A stretch of 13,224 bases of DNA. Source: Actinomycetota bacterium. GTDB lineage: Bacteria > Actinomycetota > Actinomycetes > Actinomycetales > Microbacteriaceae. Shown piece after piece: positions 5,916 through 12,821 of this stretch. The DNA lies in the NCBI GenBank assembly GCA_016870695.1, contig VGAV01000029.1:1-13224 (forward strand). Direction: 5' to 3'. Each line of letters opens with the position of its first letter. The stretch's first letter is position 1. The notes under the pieces were generated by a model. It was not told where the DNA came from and did no database searches. It saw nothing but the letters and a program-made list of their open reading frames with translations. Made by a program: the position numbers and the translations under genes.

Positions 5916-7145
5916 TCAGGGGATCTGCCAGTACGTGTTCGCGATGGCGTACATGTTGTAGATCCAGACCCATTGACCGAGCAGGGCGAGACCCAGCACC
6001 GCCAGACGCCACCACAACGACCGCGGCACGGCGAACGCGCCCCACAGCGGCGAGACGGGGACGAGCAGCCGGAAGACGCTCGACTGCGGGAAGAACACCA
6101 GCAGCAGGTAGACGAGGTAGCTCGCGGACCACAGGCGCACCTCGATCCCGAGGCGACGGACCGCCGGCAGCATCAGGGCCAGCGCCACCCCGACGACCAG
6201 CACGACGAGGAACACGTAGCCCGTCACCACCCCGAGCCCCCAGCGCTCGAACCAGAAGGCCGCCGCCTGCACCCAGCCCTCGACGGGCGCGAAGTGCATC
6301 GACGAGTCGCCCAAGAAGTTCCGGCGCCACGCGAGCTCCGTCGCGAGGTAGGCGCCGGGGTCGCCGGTCACCGCCGCGGCGATGGCCTGCCACGCGAAGC
6401 CCACGACGACGGCCAGCGCACCCAGCGCCACGATGTGCACGATCTCGCGGACGGGCAGCGGATCGCGTCGGCGGATCCAGAAACGGTGGATGCCGTAGAG
6501 CCCGAGGAAGAGCGCGAACGCGAGGATGCCCGGGCGGGTGAAACCCATCACCGGCACGAGCAGGTACAGCCACGCCCAGCGCCGGCGCTGCACGCTCAGC
6601 AGCGCGAGAAAGAGGAGGAACAGGAAGAGGGACTCGGCGTAGCCCACCTGGAACAGCGCCGCCAGCGGCCCGCACGAGAAGAACACCACCGCCCACAGGG
6701 CCGCGGAGGGGCCGATGCGGTCGCGCAGCAGGGCGTGGAGGGCGACGCAGGCGCCGAAGCCGGACAGCAGCGAGACGACGACGGCGCCCGCTCCCCACGT
6801 CCCCAGAACGGCGCCGAGGGCCGCCGACACGTAGGCGTAGACCGGCATGAACGCCCAGGCGTTCTCGGCGACGTGTCCGCCGGCCGCCAGGGGCAGCTCG
6901 CTCGGATAGCCGCTGACCGCGGCGAGCCAGTACCACTGCGCGTCCCAGCCCAGGGCGAGGTCGCCGAGCGACGGGTCGACGCCGTACCGCGATGCGGGGC
7001 CCGAGACCCCCGCCGCGGCGAGGAGGAGGCCCGTGGTGATGAGGCGCGCGACCACGTAGACGATCGCGATCCGGGCGAGGACCGGCAGCCGGCCCCACGC
7101 GGCGGTCAGGCCCGTCGCGTCCCTCCCGGTCGCGGTGTCGGTCAC
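5916..7145 (-). CDS. PIG-V-like GT-C membrane glycosyltransferase (probable mannosyltransferase)
   Basis: A 409-residue polytopic inner-membrane protein resembling PIG-V/GT-C mannosyltransferases, which use polyprenyl-phosphate sugars and act on the outer face. About ten hydrophobic helices can be drawn; the first is at about 22-46. The first periplasmic loop carries the family signature GWDAQWYWLAAVSGYP (66-81), whose Asp is the likely catalytic or donor-binding residue. Further conserved pieces are FQVGYAESLFLFLLFLAL (165-182) and GFTRPG (201-206). The acceptor is unknown; glycolipids, lipoglycans or cell-wall polymers are plausible. The GTG at 7145 overlaps the dapE stop by 4 bp (GTGA), which I prefer; an in-frame GTG at 7160 would add five residues. 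The overlap makes it the second gene of a dapE operon, an unexpected partnership. No Shine-Dalgarno is evident. Confidence 0.78.
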   Translation of the reverse strand: MTDTATGRDATGLTAAWGRLPVLARIAIVYVVARLITTGLLLAAAGVSGPASRYGVDPSLGDLALGWDAQWYWLAAVSGYPSELPLAAGGHVAENAWAFMPVYAYVSAALGAVLGTWGAGAVVVSLLSGFGACVALHALLRDRIGPSAALWAVVFFSCGPLAALFQVGYAESLFLFLLFLALLSVQRRRWAWLYLLVPVMGFTRPGILAFALFLGLYGIHRFWIRRRDPLPVREIVHIVALGALAVVVGFAWQAIAAAVTGDPGAYLATELAWRRNFLGDSSMHFAPVEGWVQAAAFWFERWGLGVVTGYVFLVVLVVGVALALMLPAVRRLGIEVRLWSASYLVYLLLVFFPQSSVFRLLVPVSPLWGAFAVPRSLWWRLAVLGLALLGQWVWIYNMYAIANTYWQIP

Positions 7146-8218
7146 GATCCGCTGAGCCACGCCCGCAGACCCGCCTCGACGGCGTCGATCTGCGCCACGG
7201 GGACGCGCTCCTCGTCATGATGAGCGAGATGCGGGTCTCCCGGACCGTAGTTGACCGCGGGGATGCCCATTGCCGAGAACCGGGCGACGTCCGTCCAGCC
7301 GTACTTGGGGCGCGGGGTGGCGCCCACGGCCGCGACGAAGTCTTGCGCGAGCGGAGCGTCCAGCCCCGGCCGCGCCCCCTCGGCCACGTCGACGATCTCG
7401 ACGTCGAAGCCCGTGAAGACGTCCCGGACGACGCGCTCCGCCGCGGCCGCGTCCCGGCTGGGCGCGAAGCGGTAGTTGACCTCCACCTCGCAGGCATCGG
7501 GGATCACGTTGCCGGCGACGCCGCCGCTGATGCTTACGGCGTTCAGACCCTCGCGGTAGAGCAGTCCCTCGACCTCGATCTCCCGCGCACGGTACTCCGC
7601 GAGGCGGGCGAGGATCGGCGCGGCCTTGTGGATGGCGTTCTCGCCGATCCACGAGCGGGCGCTGTGCGCGCGGACGCCGTCGGTTCGCACGATCGCTCGC
7701 AGCGTGCCGTTGCAGCCGCCCTCGACCTGGCCGTCGCTCGGCTCCCCCAGGATGGCGAAGTCCCCTGCGAACAGGTCCGGACGGTTGCGGGATAGCCGAC
7801 CCAGGCCGTTGAGAGCGGAGTCGACCTCCTCGTGGTCGTACCACATCCACGTCACGTCGACCGAGGGGTCGGAGAGCTCCGCCGCGAGCTTGAGCTGAAC
7901 GGCGACCCCCGCCTTCATGTCGACGGTCCCGCGACCCCAGAGGAAGCCCTCACCGTCCTGCTCCACGTCGCGGACGGGCAGGTTGCGGTTGATGGGGACG
8001 GTGTCGATGTGCCCGGCGATCACGACGCGACGGTCGCGCCCGAGGGCGGTGCGCGCGACGATCGTGTCGCCGTCGCGGACCACCTCGAGGTGGTCGTAGG
8101 CGCGGACGGCGTCCTCGATGGCATCCGCCAAGGTCGTCTCGTCGTCCGAGACGCTCGGGATGTCGCAGATCGCCCGCGTCAGGGCAACCGAGGAGGAGGT
8201 CAGATCGAGCACGGGCAT
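7142..8218 (-). CDS. dapE: Succinyl-diaminopimelate desuccinylase DapE
   Basis: A 358-residue M20-family metallohydrolase that removes succinate from N-succinyl-L,L-diaminopimelate, giving L,L-DAP for lysine and peptidoglycan. Zinc-site residues are visible in order: AGHIDTVP (His70, with Asp72), [10 protein letters not shown] (Asp100, bridging), DHEEVDS (Glu130/131, catalytic base and ligand), LGEPSD (Glu159), and the C-terminal LAHHDEE (His333/334). The dimerisation lid domain lies at about 170-285 ([18 protein letters not shown] is its start). The length is normal for actinobacterial DapE. The start is the ATG at 8218, giving [10 protein letters not shown]; an ATG at 8266 would lengthen the protein through the promoter and overlap dapD. 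The ATG is 7 nt after a TAGACT -10 box. The stop overlaps the glycosyltransferase start. DapE and DapD are transcribed divergently from a 46-bp gap. Confidence 0.93.
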   Translation of the reverse strand: MPVLDLTSSSVALTRAICDIPSVSDDETTLADAIEDAVRAYDHLEVVRDGDTIVARTALGRDRRVVIAGHIDTVPINRNLPVRDVEQDGEGFLWGRGTVDMKAGVAVQLKLAAELSDPSVDVTWMWYDHEEVDSALNGLGRLSRNRPDLFAGDFAILGEPSDGQVEGGCNGTLRAIVRTDGVRAHSARSWIGENAIHKAAPILARLAEYRAREIEVEGLLYREGLNAVSISGGVAGNVIPDACEVEVNYRFAPSRDAAAAERVVRDVFTGFDVEIVDVAEGARPGLDAPLAQDFVAAVGATPRPKYGWTDVARFSAMGIPAVNYGPGDPHLAHHDEERVPVAQIDAVEAGLRAWLSGS

Positions 8219-8231
8219 GTCCGGCAGTCTA
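8219..8231 (-). promoter_or_regulatory. Leaderless-type promoter of dapE
   Basis: TAGACT on the minus strand (8231-8226) lies 7 nt before the dapE ATG. There is no Shine-Dalgarno. Its -35 region would fall around 8249-8254, on top of the dapD -10 box. Confidence 0.6.
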
Positions 8232-8251
8232 GCCGCGCGGTCCCGACCTCC

Positions 8252-8264
8252 TAGGCTGGAAGGC
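8252..8264 (+). promoter_or_regulatory. Leaderless-type promoter of dapD
   Basis: TAGGCT (8252-8257) is followed by 7 nt and the dapD ATG at 8265. The purines GGAAGG between them could also be read as a weak Shine-Dalgarno, but it lies too close to the start. Its -35 would fall around 8229-8234, on top of the dapE -10 box. Confidence 0.6.
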
Positions 8265-9194
8265 ATGACTGACGAGCGTTACGCGTGGGGTTTTGGACTC
8301 GCGACGGTGGCCGCTGACGGCACCGTCCTGGACACGTGGTACCCGGAACCGACGGCGGGACGGATGCCGCTCGGCACGACCCCCGCGAACGCTCCGGCGA
8401 CCCTCGAGCAGCTGGCGGTGCCGGATGCTCGGCGGGACGTCGCCGTCGAGGTCGTGGCGGTCGAGATCGACCTGGATGCCGCTCCCGTCTCCACGTCGGA
8501 CGCCTATCTGCGTCTGCACGCCCTGTCGCACCGTCTGGTCGCCCCCAACGAGGTCAACCTCGACGGCGTCTTCGGACACCTGCCGAACGTCGCGTGGACG
8601 ACCGCCGGTCCCGTGCACCCCGAGGCGCTGACCCGCCTCCGTCCGTTCCTCCAGCGCGACGGCATCCAGGTGCAAGGTCTCGACAAGTTCCCCCGCCTGC
8701 TCGACTACGTCACGCCCGCGGGCGTGCGCATCGCCGACGCCTCCCGTGTGCGCCTGGGCGCGCACCTCTCCCCCGGTACGACCGTCATGCACGAGGGGTT
8801 CGTGAACTTCAACGCGGGCACCCTCGGCGCATCGATGATCGAAGGGCGCGTGTCGCAGGGCGTCGTCATCGGCGACGGCACCGACATCGGCGGCGGCGCC
8901 TCGATCATGGGCACGCTCTCCGGCGGCGGGACGCATCGCGTCTCGATCGGCGCGCGCACCCTGCTCGGCGCGAACGCGGGCATCGGTATCTCGCTCGGCG
9001 ACGACTGCGTCGTCGAGGCGGGCCTCTACGTCACCGCGGGCACGAAGGTGCGCGTGGGCGACGAGACGGTGAAGGCCGCAGAGCTCTCCGGCCGCGACGG
9101 CATCCTGTTCCGCCGCAACTCGCTCACCGGCGCCGTCGAGGCGTCCGCCCGCGCCGGCGTCGGCGTGACCCTGAACGAGGCGCTGCACGCCTGA
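8265..9194 (+). CDS. dapD: Tetrahydrodipicolinate N-succinyltransferase DapD (actinobacterial type)
   Basis: A 309-residue enzyme that transfers succinyl from succinyl-CoA to tetrahydrodipicolinate, the first step specific to the succinylase route to DAP/lysine. The N-terminal domain (1-130) contains [20 protein letters not shown]. The C-terminal left-handed beta-helix of hexapeptide repeats begins near 155 ([20 protein letters not shown]) and includes [19 protein letters not shown], the hallmark with the catalytic Glu. It continues [20 protein letters not shown] and [18 protein letters not shown]. This is the M. tuberculosis-like class rather than the shorter E. coli class. The ATG at 8265 starts [11 protein letters not shown] and matches the family start; a longer frame from 8118 overlaps dapE and is rejected. 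Both GAT codons I checked near the start (about residues 55 and 70) sit in GGATGC contexts. A long hairpin follows the stop. Confidence 0.95.
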   Translation: MTDERYAWGFGLATVAADGTVLDTWYPEPTAGRMPLGTTPANAPATLEQLAVPDARRDVAVEVVAVEIDLDAAPVSTSDAYLRLHALSHRLVAPNEVNLDGVFGHLPNVAWTTAGPVHPEALTRLRPFLQRDGIQVQGLDKFPRLLDYVTPAGVRIADASRVRLGAHLSPGTTVMHEGFVNFNAGTLGASMIEGRVSQGVVIGDGTDIGGGASIMGTLSGGGTHRVSIGARTLLGANAGIGISLGDDCVVEAGLYVTAGTKVRVGDETVKAAELSGRDGILFRRNSLTGAVEASARAGVGVTLNEALHA

Positions 9195-9208
9195 TCCCCA
9201 CCCTCGAT

Positions 9209-9267
9209 AAACGCTCCCTGCACCGAGGAACGCCGGCACCCGGCGTTCCTCAGTGCAGGGGGCGTTT
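9209..9267. terminator. Very long near-perfect hairpin between dapD and TPR gene
   Basis: The arms 9209-9235 and 9241-9267 are 27 nt each and complementary at 25 positions, with a 5-nt GCACC loop. The left arm starts AAACGC and the right arm ends GCGTTT. On each strand one of the two differing positions becomes a G-U wobble, so both transcripts can fold. It lies between convergent genes and can terminate both, but its right arm contains the stop codon and last codons of the TPR gene. It is much longer than a normal terminator and may be a mobile palindromic repeat. Confidence 0.8.
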
Positions 9268-9762
9268 CTCACCGTTCCGCGGCGCCGCCCGCCGGCATCC
9301 CTTCCGGCGCGCCACCCTCAACGCGTGTGCGGAAGACGCCCGCAACTTCGCATCCGCATCAGCGCGCAGCGCGAGCGCTGCCGCGAAGTCGGCGATCGCG
9401 GCATCCGTCCGCCCCGCCGCCAGCAGGACCTTGCCCCGGTGCTGCCGCATCGTCGCCTCGCGGGGCGTCCCGGTCGTCTCCGTCACGAGGGCGTCGTAGA
9501 TCTGCAGGGCGGATGCCGTGTCGCCGGACGCGGCGAGGCAGTCGGCCGTCAGCGCGCGGACCCGTAGCGACGACTCCAGCGACCGGAGGACGTCGAGCGC
9601 GTACCGCCAGTCCCCGGTCCATAGAGCTTCGATGACGGATGCCAGCGGGTCCTCGGCCATACCGGCCCGGAATGCGGCGACGTCCGTGATGCGCGGACGG
9701 AGGTCGCCGCCGATGATCCAGCCCGGACCGCCCTCGATGTCCTCGTCGGGCGCGTCGGTCAT
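9250..9762 (-). CDS. Tetratricopeptide-like protein
   Basis: A 170-residue predicted cytosolic protein with TPR-like helical repeats; function unknown. The N-terminus is acidic (MTDAPDEDIEGGPGW), followed by LRPRITDVAAFRAGMAEDPL, a segment shared in my recollection with short actinobacterial TPR proteins. Helical repeat units are visible at about 40-75 (IEALWTGDWRYALDVLRSLE), 75-95 (ADCLAASGDTASALQIYDAL) and 105-135 (GKVLLAAGRTDAAIADFAAA), each with the small-residue G/A spacing of TPRs. After ALRVARR the tail CRRAAPRNGEKRPLH looks unlike the rest; its last residues are encoded by the right arm of the hairpin at 9209-9267. The ATG at 9762 has no clear Shine-Dalgarno or near -10; a weak TAGGGT lies at 9867-9862. 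Downstream in the direction of transcription it converges on dapD. Confidence 0.72.
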   Translation of the reverse strand: MTDAPDEDIEGGPGWIIGGDLRPRITDVAAFRAGMAEDPLASVIEALWTGDWRYALDVLRSLESSLRVRALTADCLAASGDTASALQIYDALVTETTGTPREATMRQHRGKVLLAAGRTDAAIADFAAALALRADADAKLRASSAHALRVARRKGCRRAAPRNGEKRPLH

Positions 9763-9909
9763 GGTCGAGGTCCGATCGACCCGCCTTGTCGACCAATTGC
9801 TGTCCGGCGGCCCGGACGTCGCCAGGACGGACGACGGACGAGTGGCCAGGACATGGCGTCGACCCTACCGACTTCCCGGGCGCGGGCTCCTCACCTGCGA
9901 TGACGGGCC

Positions 9910-10126
9910 ACAACACCCCGGCGCCCATGTCCCACTATGTGCAGCGCGGCGCCGCCCCACCTGCACAAAGTGGGACACGACGACAGCACCCCGGCGCCCC
10001 ATGTCCCAAGATGTGCAGCGTCAGCCCGCCCCACCTGCACGAAGTGGGACACGACGACAGCACCCCGGCGCCCATGTCCCAAGATGTGCAGCGCCGCCGC
10101 CCCCCACCTGCACAAAGTGGGACACG
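9910..10126. repeat. Three tandem palindromic (REP-like) repeats of 73-74 bp
   Basis: Units begin at 9910, 9983 and 10057. Each has a spacer (ACARCACCCCGGCGCCC) and a hairpin: left arm TGTCCCA-NNNN-GTGCAG, a 16-nt loop ending CCCCAC, and right arm CTGCAC-RAAG-TGGGACA. Hairpins lie at 9928-9977, 10002-10051 and 10075-10124. In copy 1 the arms match at 16 of 17 positions; copies 2 and 3 have a 3-4 nt internal loop because their left arm reads AAGAT. The right arm is more conserved than the left. The spacers are not unique and no cas genes are present, so this is not a CRISPR array. Confidence 0.85.
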
Positions 10127-10153
10127 CCCACGGCGCCGCCCCGACACGGCACA

Positions 10154-10186
10154 GCGCCCCGCCCCTCGCACGGAGGGACGGGGCGC
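10154..10186 (-). terminator. gltA terminator hairpin
   Basis: A 13-bp stem, GCGCCCCGCCCCT (10154-10166) against AGGGACGGGGCGC (10174-10186), has one position that wobbles in the minus-strand RNA and a 7-nt loop. It starts 12 bp after the gltA stop. No U-tract follows. Confidence 0.75.
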
Positions 10187-10198
10187 CGGTGGTGGGCG

Positions 10199-11494
10199 TC
10201 AGACGCCGGGGTAGTCGCGCTGCGCGGCGCCCGTGTAGAGCTGCTGCGGGCGGCCGATCTTCGTCTGCGGGTCGGAGATCGCCTCGCGCCACTGCGCGAG
10301 CCATCCCGGGAGGCGCCCGATGGCGAACAGCACCGTGAACATGCGCGTCGGGAAGCCCATCGCCTTGTAGATCACGCCGGTGTAGAAGTCGACGTTCGGG
10401 TAGAGGCGACGCTCCTTGAAGTAATCGTCCTCCAGGGCGATCTGCTCCAGCTCCTTGGCGAGGTCGAGCAGCGGGTCGCTGACGCCGAGGGCCTCGAGGA
10501 CCTCGTCGGCCGCACCCTTGACGAGCTTGGCGCGGGGGTCGTAGTTCTTGTAGACGCGGTGTCCGAAGCCCATGAGCTTGACGCCGGCCTCCTTGTTCTT
10601 CACCCGCTCGACGAAGCGCTCGACGCTCTCGCCGGAGTCGCGGATGCGTCCCAGCATCTGCAGAACGGCCTCGTTCGCCCCGCCGTGCAGCGGACCGGAC
10701 AGGGCCTGGATGCCGGCGGAGATCGACGCGAACTGGTTCGCTCCGGTCGAGCCGACGAGGCGCACGGTCGACGTCGACGCGTTCTGCTCGTGGTCCTCGT
10801 GGAGCATGAGCAGCAGGTCCAGCGCCTTCGTCATGACGGGGTTGGCCTCGAAGGGCTCGCTGTGCACGCCGAAGTTGAGCTTCAGGAAGTTGTCGACGAA
10901 ACCGAGCGAGTTGTCGGGGTAGAGGAACGCCTGCCCGATGCTCTTCTTGTGCGCGTACGCCGCGATCACGGGGAGCTTCGCGAGCATGCGCACCGTGTTC
11001 AGCTCGACGTGCTCGGGGTTGTGCGGGTCCGACTCGTTCTCGTAGTAGGTCGACAGGGCCGCGGTCGCCGCCGACAGCACCGACATGGGGTGCGCGGTCG
11101 GGGGCAGCGCGGAGAAGAAGCGCTTGAGGTCCTCGTGCAGCAGCGTGTGACGGCGGATGCGCTCGTCGAAGGACGCCAGCTCGTCGGCCGTGGGCAGCTC
11201 GCCGTAGATGAGCAGCCACGCCACCTCGAGGTACGTGCTGTTCTTGGCCAGCTGCTCGATCGGATACCCGCGGTACCGCAGGATGCCCTGATCGCCGTCG
11301 ATGTAGGTGATGTCCGACTTCGTCGACGCGGTGTTGACGAAGCCGTAGTCGAGCGTCGTGTGCCCGGTCTGCTTCGTCAGCGACGCGATGTCGATGCTCG
11401 GGATGCCGTCGGTACCTCGCAGGACCGGGAATTCGGCGGTGGTTCCCCCCACCGAGAGGGTGGCCTTGTCCTGCTGCGTGCCCGCGTCGCTCAC
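10199..11494 (-). CDS. gltA: Citrate synthase
   Basis: A 431-residue type II (hexameric-type) citrate synthase that condenses oxaloacetate and acetyl-CoA, the entry step of the TCA cycle. Catalytic residues are visible: His235 in LHEDHEQNASTST (231-243), His270 in SGPLHGGANEAV (266-277), and Asp369 in NVDFYTGVIYKAMGFP (367-382). The motif GFGHRVYKNYDPRA (309-322) contains an oxaloacetate-binding Arg. The N-terminal beta-strand domain (KATLSVGGTTAEFPVL, then ITYIDGDQGILRYRGYPI) is typical of GltA. Start: the GTG at 11494 has AAGGAGG 4 nt upstream and gives MSDAGTQQDK; an in-frame ATG at 11602 would add 36 residues of unlike sequence and is rejected. A candidate promoter with an adjacent dyad lies about 140 bp upstream, leaving a long leader. 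Confidence 0.96.
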   Translation of the reverse strand: MSDAGTQQDKATLSVGGTTAEFPVLRGTDGIPSIDIASLTKQTGHTTLDYGFVNTASTKSDITYIDGDQGILRYRGYPIEQLAKNSTYLEVAWLLIYGELPTADELASFDERIRRHTLLHEDLKRFFSALPPTAHPMSVLSAATAALSTYYENESDPHNPEHVELNTVRMLAKLPVIAAYAHKKSIGQAFLYPDNSLGFVDNFLKLNFGVHSEPFEANPVMTKALDLLLMLHEDHEQNASTSTVRLVGSTGANQFASISAGIQALSGPLHGGANEAVLQMLGRIRDSGESVERFVERVKNKEAGVKLMGFGHRVYKNYDPRAKLVKGAADEVLEALGVSDPLLDLAKELEQIALEDDYFKERRLYPNVDFYTGVIYKAMGFPTRMFTVLFAIGRLPGWLAQWREAISDPQTKIGRPQQLYTGAAQRDYPGV

Positions 11495-11498
11495 CGCG

Positions 11499-11505
11499 CC
11501 TCCTT
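11499..11505 (-). promoter_or_regulatory. Shine-Dalgarno of gltA
   Basis: AAGGAGG on the minus strand ends 4 nt before the GTG at 11494. It decides the start in favour of this GTG over the upstream ATG at 11602, and contrasts with the leaderless-type starts of several neighbours. Confidence 0.75.
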
Positions 11506-11636
11506 GCGATTTCTGGTCGCCCGTGTGTTCGAGCGCGGGGGCGGAGGCACCCGCGATCTCCTCGGCCGGTGAACCCCACGGGTATGGAATCCGGGCCGGC
11601 ACGCCCTCGGGGATGGCCCGAGCGCAGTGCCTCTAC

Positions 11637-11660
11637 AGCCTAGTAGGCGCGTCGGCCTAC
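11637..11660 (-). promoter_or_regulatory. Candidate gltA promoter with upstream inverted repeat
   Basis: On the minus strand a TAGGCT -10 box (11642-11637) is directly preceded by the perfect inverted repeat GTAGGC-N6-GCCTAC (11643-11660). The dyad would cover roughly -13 to -31, replacing a recognisable -35, so it looks like an activator or repressor site. The predicted 5' leader is about 135 nt. The CTAC/GTAG pair around the -10 adds further symmetry. The regulator is unknown. Confidence 0.45.
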
Positions 11661-11679
11661 CGATGACACCGCCAAAGCT

Positions 11680-11703
11680 GGCTCCCATCGAATGGAGGGA
11701 ACC
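11680..11703 (-). terminator. Weak hairpin after dapC
   Basis: GGCTCCC (11680-11686) can pair with GGGAACC (11697-11703), seven pairs with one wobble in the minus-strand RNA, around a 10-nt loop. It lies 10 bp after the dapC stop. It is followed by AGCTTT on the minus strand. It may end the fdxA-dapC transcript before the gltA promoter. Confidence 0.35.
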
Positions 11704-11713
11704 TCCTGCGACG

Positions 11714-12817
11714 TCAGGGGGTCAGGCGCTCCGCGGCCGCCGCGATGCGCTCGTCCGTCGCCGTCAGCGAGAAGCGCACGTGCTGCGGGAAGTGCGAGCC
11801 GTAGAAGTGCCCGGGCCCGGCCAGGATGCCGAGATCGGCCAGGCGCTCCATGCTGTCCCACGCGTCGCGCCCCTCGGTGGCCCACAGGTAGAGGCCGCCT
11901 TCGCTGTGGTCGATGCGGAACCCGGCGGCCTCGACCGCGGGCTTCAGGAGCGAGCGGCGCTGCGCGTAGCGCGCGCGCTGCTCCTCGACGTGCGCGTCGT
12001 CGCCGAGGGCGACGGTCATGGCCCGCTGGACCGGGGCGGGCGGGATGAGACCGAGATGCTTGCGCCCGGTCAGCAGACGTTCGACCAGTGTCGGGTCGCC
12101 GGCGAGGAACGCGGCCCGGTAGCCGGCAAGGTTCGACTGCTTGCTCAGCGAGTACACCGACAGCACGCCCGTGAGGTCGTCGCCGACGACCTGCGGGTCC
12201 AGCACGCTCGGCACCCGGGCGGCATCCCACGGCGCGTCCCAGCCCAGCTCGGCGTAGCACTCGTCGGAGGCGAGCACCGCGCCCAGCTCCCGCGCACGCG
12301 CGACGGCGGCCGCCAGCTCGACGGCCGAGAGCACGCGCCCGTCCGGGTTGCCCGGGGAGTTGATCCAGACCAGGCGCGTATGCGCCGGCCAGGAGGACGG
12401 GTCATCGGATGCCACCGGCTCGGCGCCGACGAGACGGGCACCGACCTCGTAGGTGGGGTAGGCCGCCCGCGGGTGCACGACGGCGTCGCCGGGGCCGAGT
12501 CCCAGCAGGAGCGGCAGGAGCGCGACGAGCTCCTTCGAGCCGACCGTGGGGAGGACGTGGGCGGCGGTCAGGCCGGGGACGCCCCGACGGCGCGCGTACC
12601 AGTCCGCGACGGCCTCGCGCAGGGCCGGGGTGCCCGCGGTCTGCGGGTAGGCGTGGGCGTCGGAGGCATCACGGAGAGCCTCGGCCACCACCTCGGGCGT
12701 GGGGTCGACCGGCGAGCCGATCGAGAGGTCGATGATCCCGGCGGGGTGTCGGCGCGCACGCTCGGCGTACGGGGCGACGGCGTCCCAGGGGTAGTCGGCG
12801 AGGTCGGCGACGCCCAC
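11714..12817 (-). CDS. dapC: Succinyldiaminopimelate transaminase DapC
   Basis: A 367-residue PLP-dependent class I/II aminotransferase that converts N-succinyl-2-amino-6-ketopimelate and glutamate to N-succinyl-L,L-DAP. Features in order: YPWDAVAPYAERARRHPAG at the N-terminus, characteristic of DapC; substrate loop SIGSPVDPTP (32-41); phosphate-site region TVGSKELVALL (91-101); NSPGNPDG (153-160) with the cofactor-ring Asn; DECYAE (185-190) with the pyridine-nitrogen Asp and a Tyr; Schiff-base Lys226 in SLSKQSNLAGYR (223-234) with phosphate-binding Arg234; and carboxylate-binding Arg in HVRFSLT near the C-terminus. The GTG at 12817 lies 4 bp after the fdxA stop, so the two are translationally coupled, as in M. 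tuberculosis fdxC-dapC. It acts between DapD and DapE, both encoded in this window. Confidence 0.93.
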   Translation of the reverse strand: MGVADLADYPWDAVAPYAERARRHPAGIIDLSIGSPVDPTPEVVAEALRDASDAHAYPQTAGTPALREAVADWYARRRGVPGLTAAHVLPTVGSKELVALLPLLLGLGPGDAVVHPRAAYPTYEVGARLVGAEPVASDDPSSWPAHTRLVWINSPGNPDGRVLSAVELAAAVARARELGAVLASDECYAELGWDAPWDAARVPSVLDPQVVGDDLTGVLSVYSLSKQSNLAGYRAAFLAGDPTLVERLLTGRKHLGLIPPAPVQRAMTVALGDDAHVEEQRARYAQRRSLLKPAVEAAGFRIDHSEGGLYLWATEGRDAWDSMERLADLGILAGPGHFYGSHFPQHVRFSLTATDERIAAAAERLTP

Positions 12818-12821
12818 GGGC

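Larger units (their letters stand above)
9763..10198. other. Gene-free region with repeats and the gltA terminator
   Basis: No supported gene lies in these 436 bases. From left to right it holds about 150 bp upstream of the TPR gene with a small hairpin (GTCCGG at 9802-9807 with CCGGAC at 9812-9817), three tandem palindromic repeats (9910-10126), and the gltA terminator (10154-10186). Open frames here read through repeats and show no family-like sequence. Confidence 0.7.

Noticed and set aside
8219..8266. Longer DapE start at 8266 and longer DapD start at 8118
   Set aside because: Each would cover the promoter or coding region of the other gene; the shorter starts match the family N-termini and the leaderless -10 boxes.
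9786..9930. Small + strand protein starting at 9786 (contains GAGSSPAMTGHN)
   Set aside because: It runs straight into the palindromic repeats, has no ribosome binding site or promoter, and its composition is that of random G+C-rich sequence.
9910..10126. CRISPR array
   Set aside because: The units are 73-74 bp, the intervening spacers are nearly identical to each other, each unit is itself a hairpin, and no cas gene is nearby.
9518..11572. 684-codon + strand frame across the repeats and opposite gltA
   Set aside because: It runs through the TPR gene, the palindromic repeats and gltA in antisense. Its product has no recognisable domain, and gltA is certain.
9891..11579. 562-codon minus-strand frame overlapping gltA in another frame
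   Set aside because: It is an out-of-frame reading of gltA extended through the repeat array; the gltA frame carries all catalytic residues.
11495..11602. N-terminal extension of citrate synthase to the ATG at 11602
   Set aside because: The extra 36 residues do not look like citrate synthase, and the GTG at 11494 has AAGGAGG in front of it and the family N-terminus.
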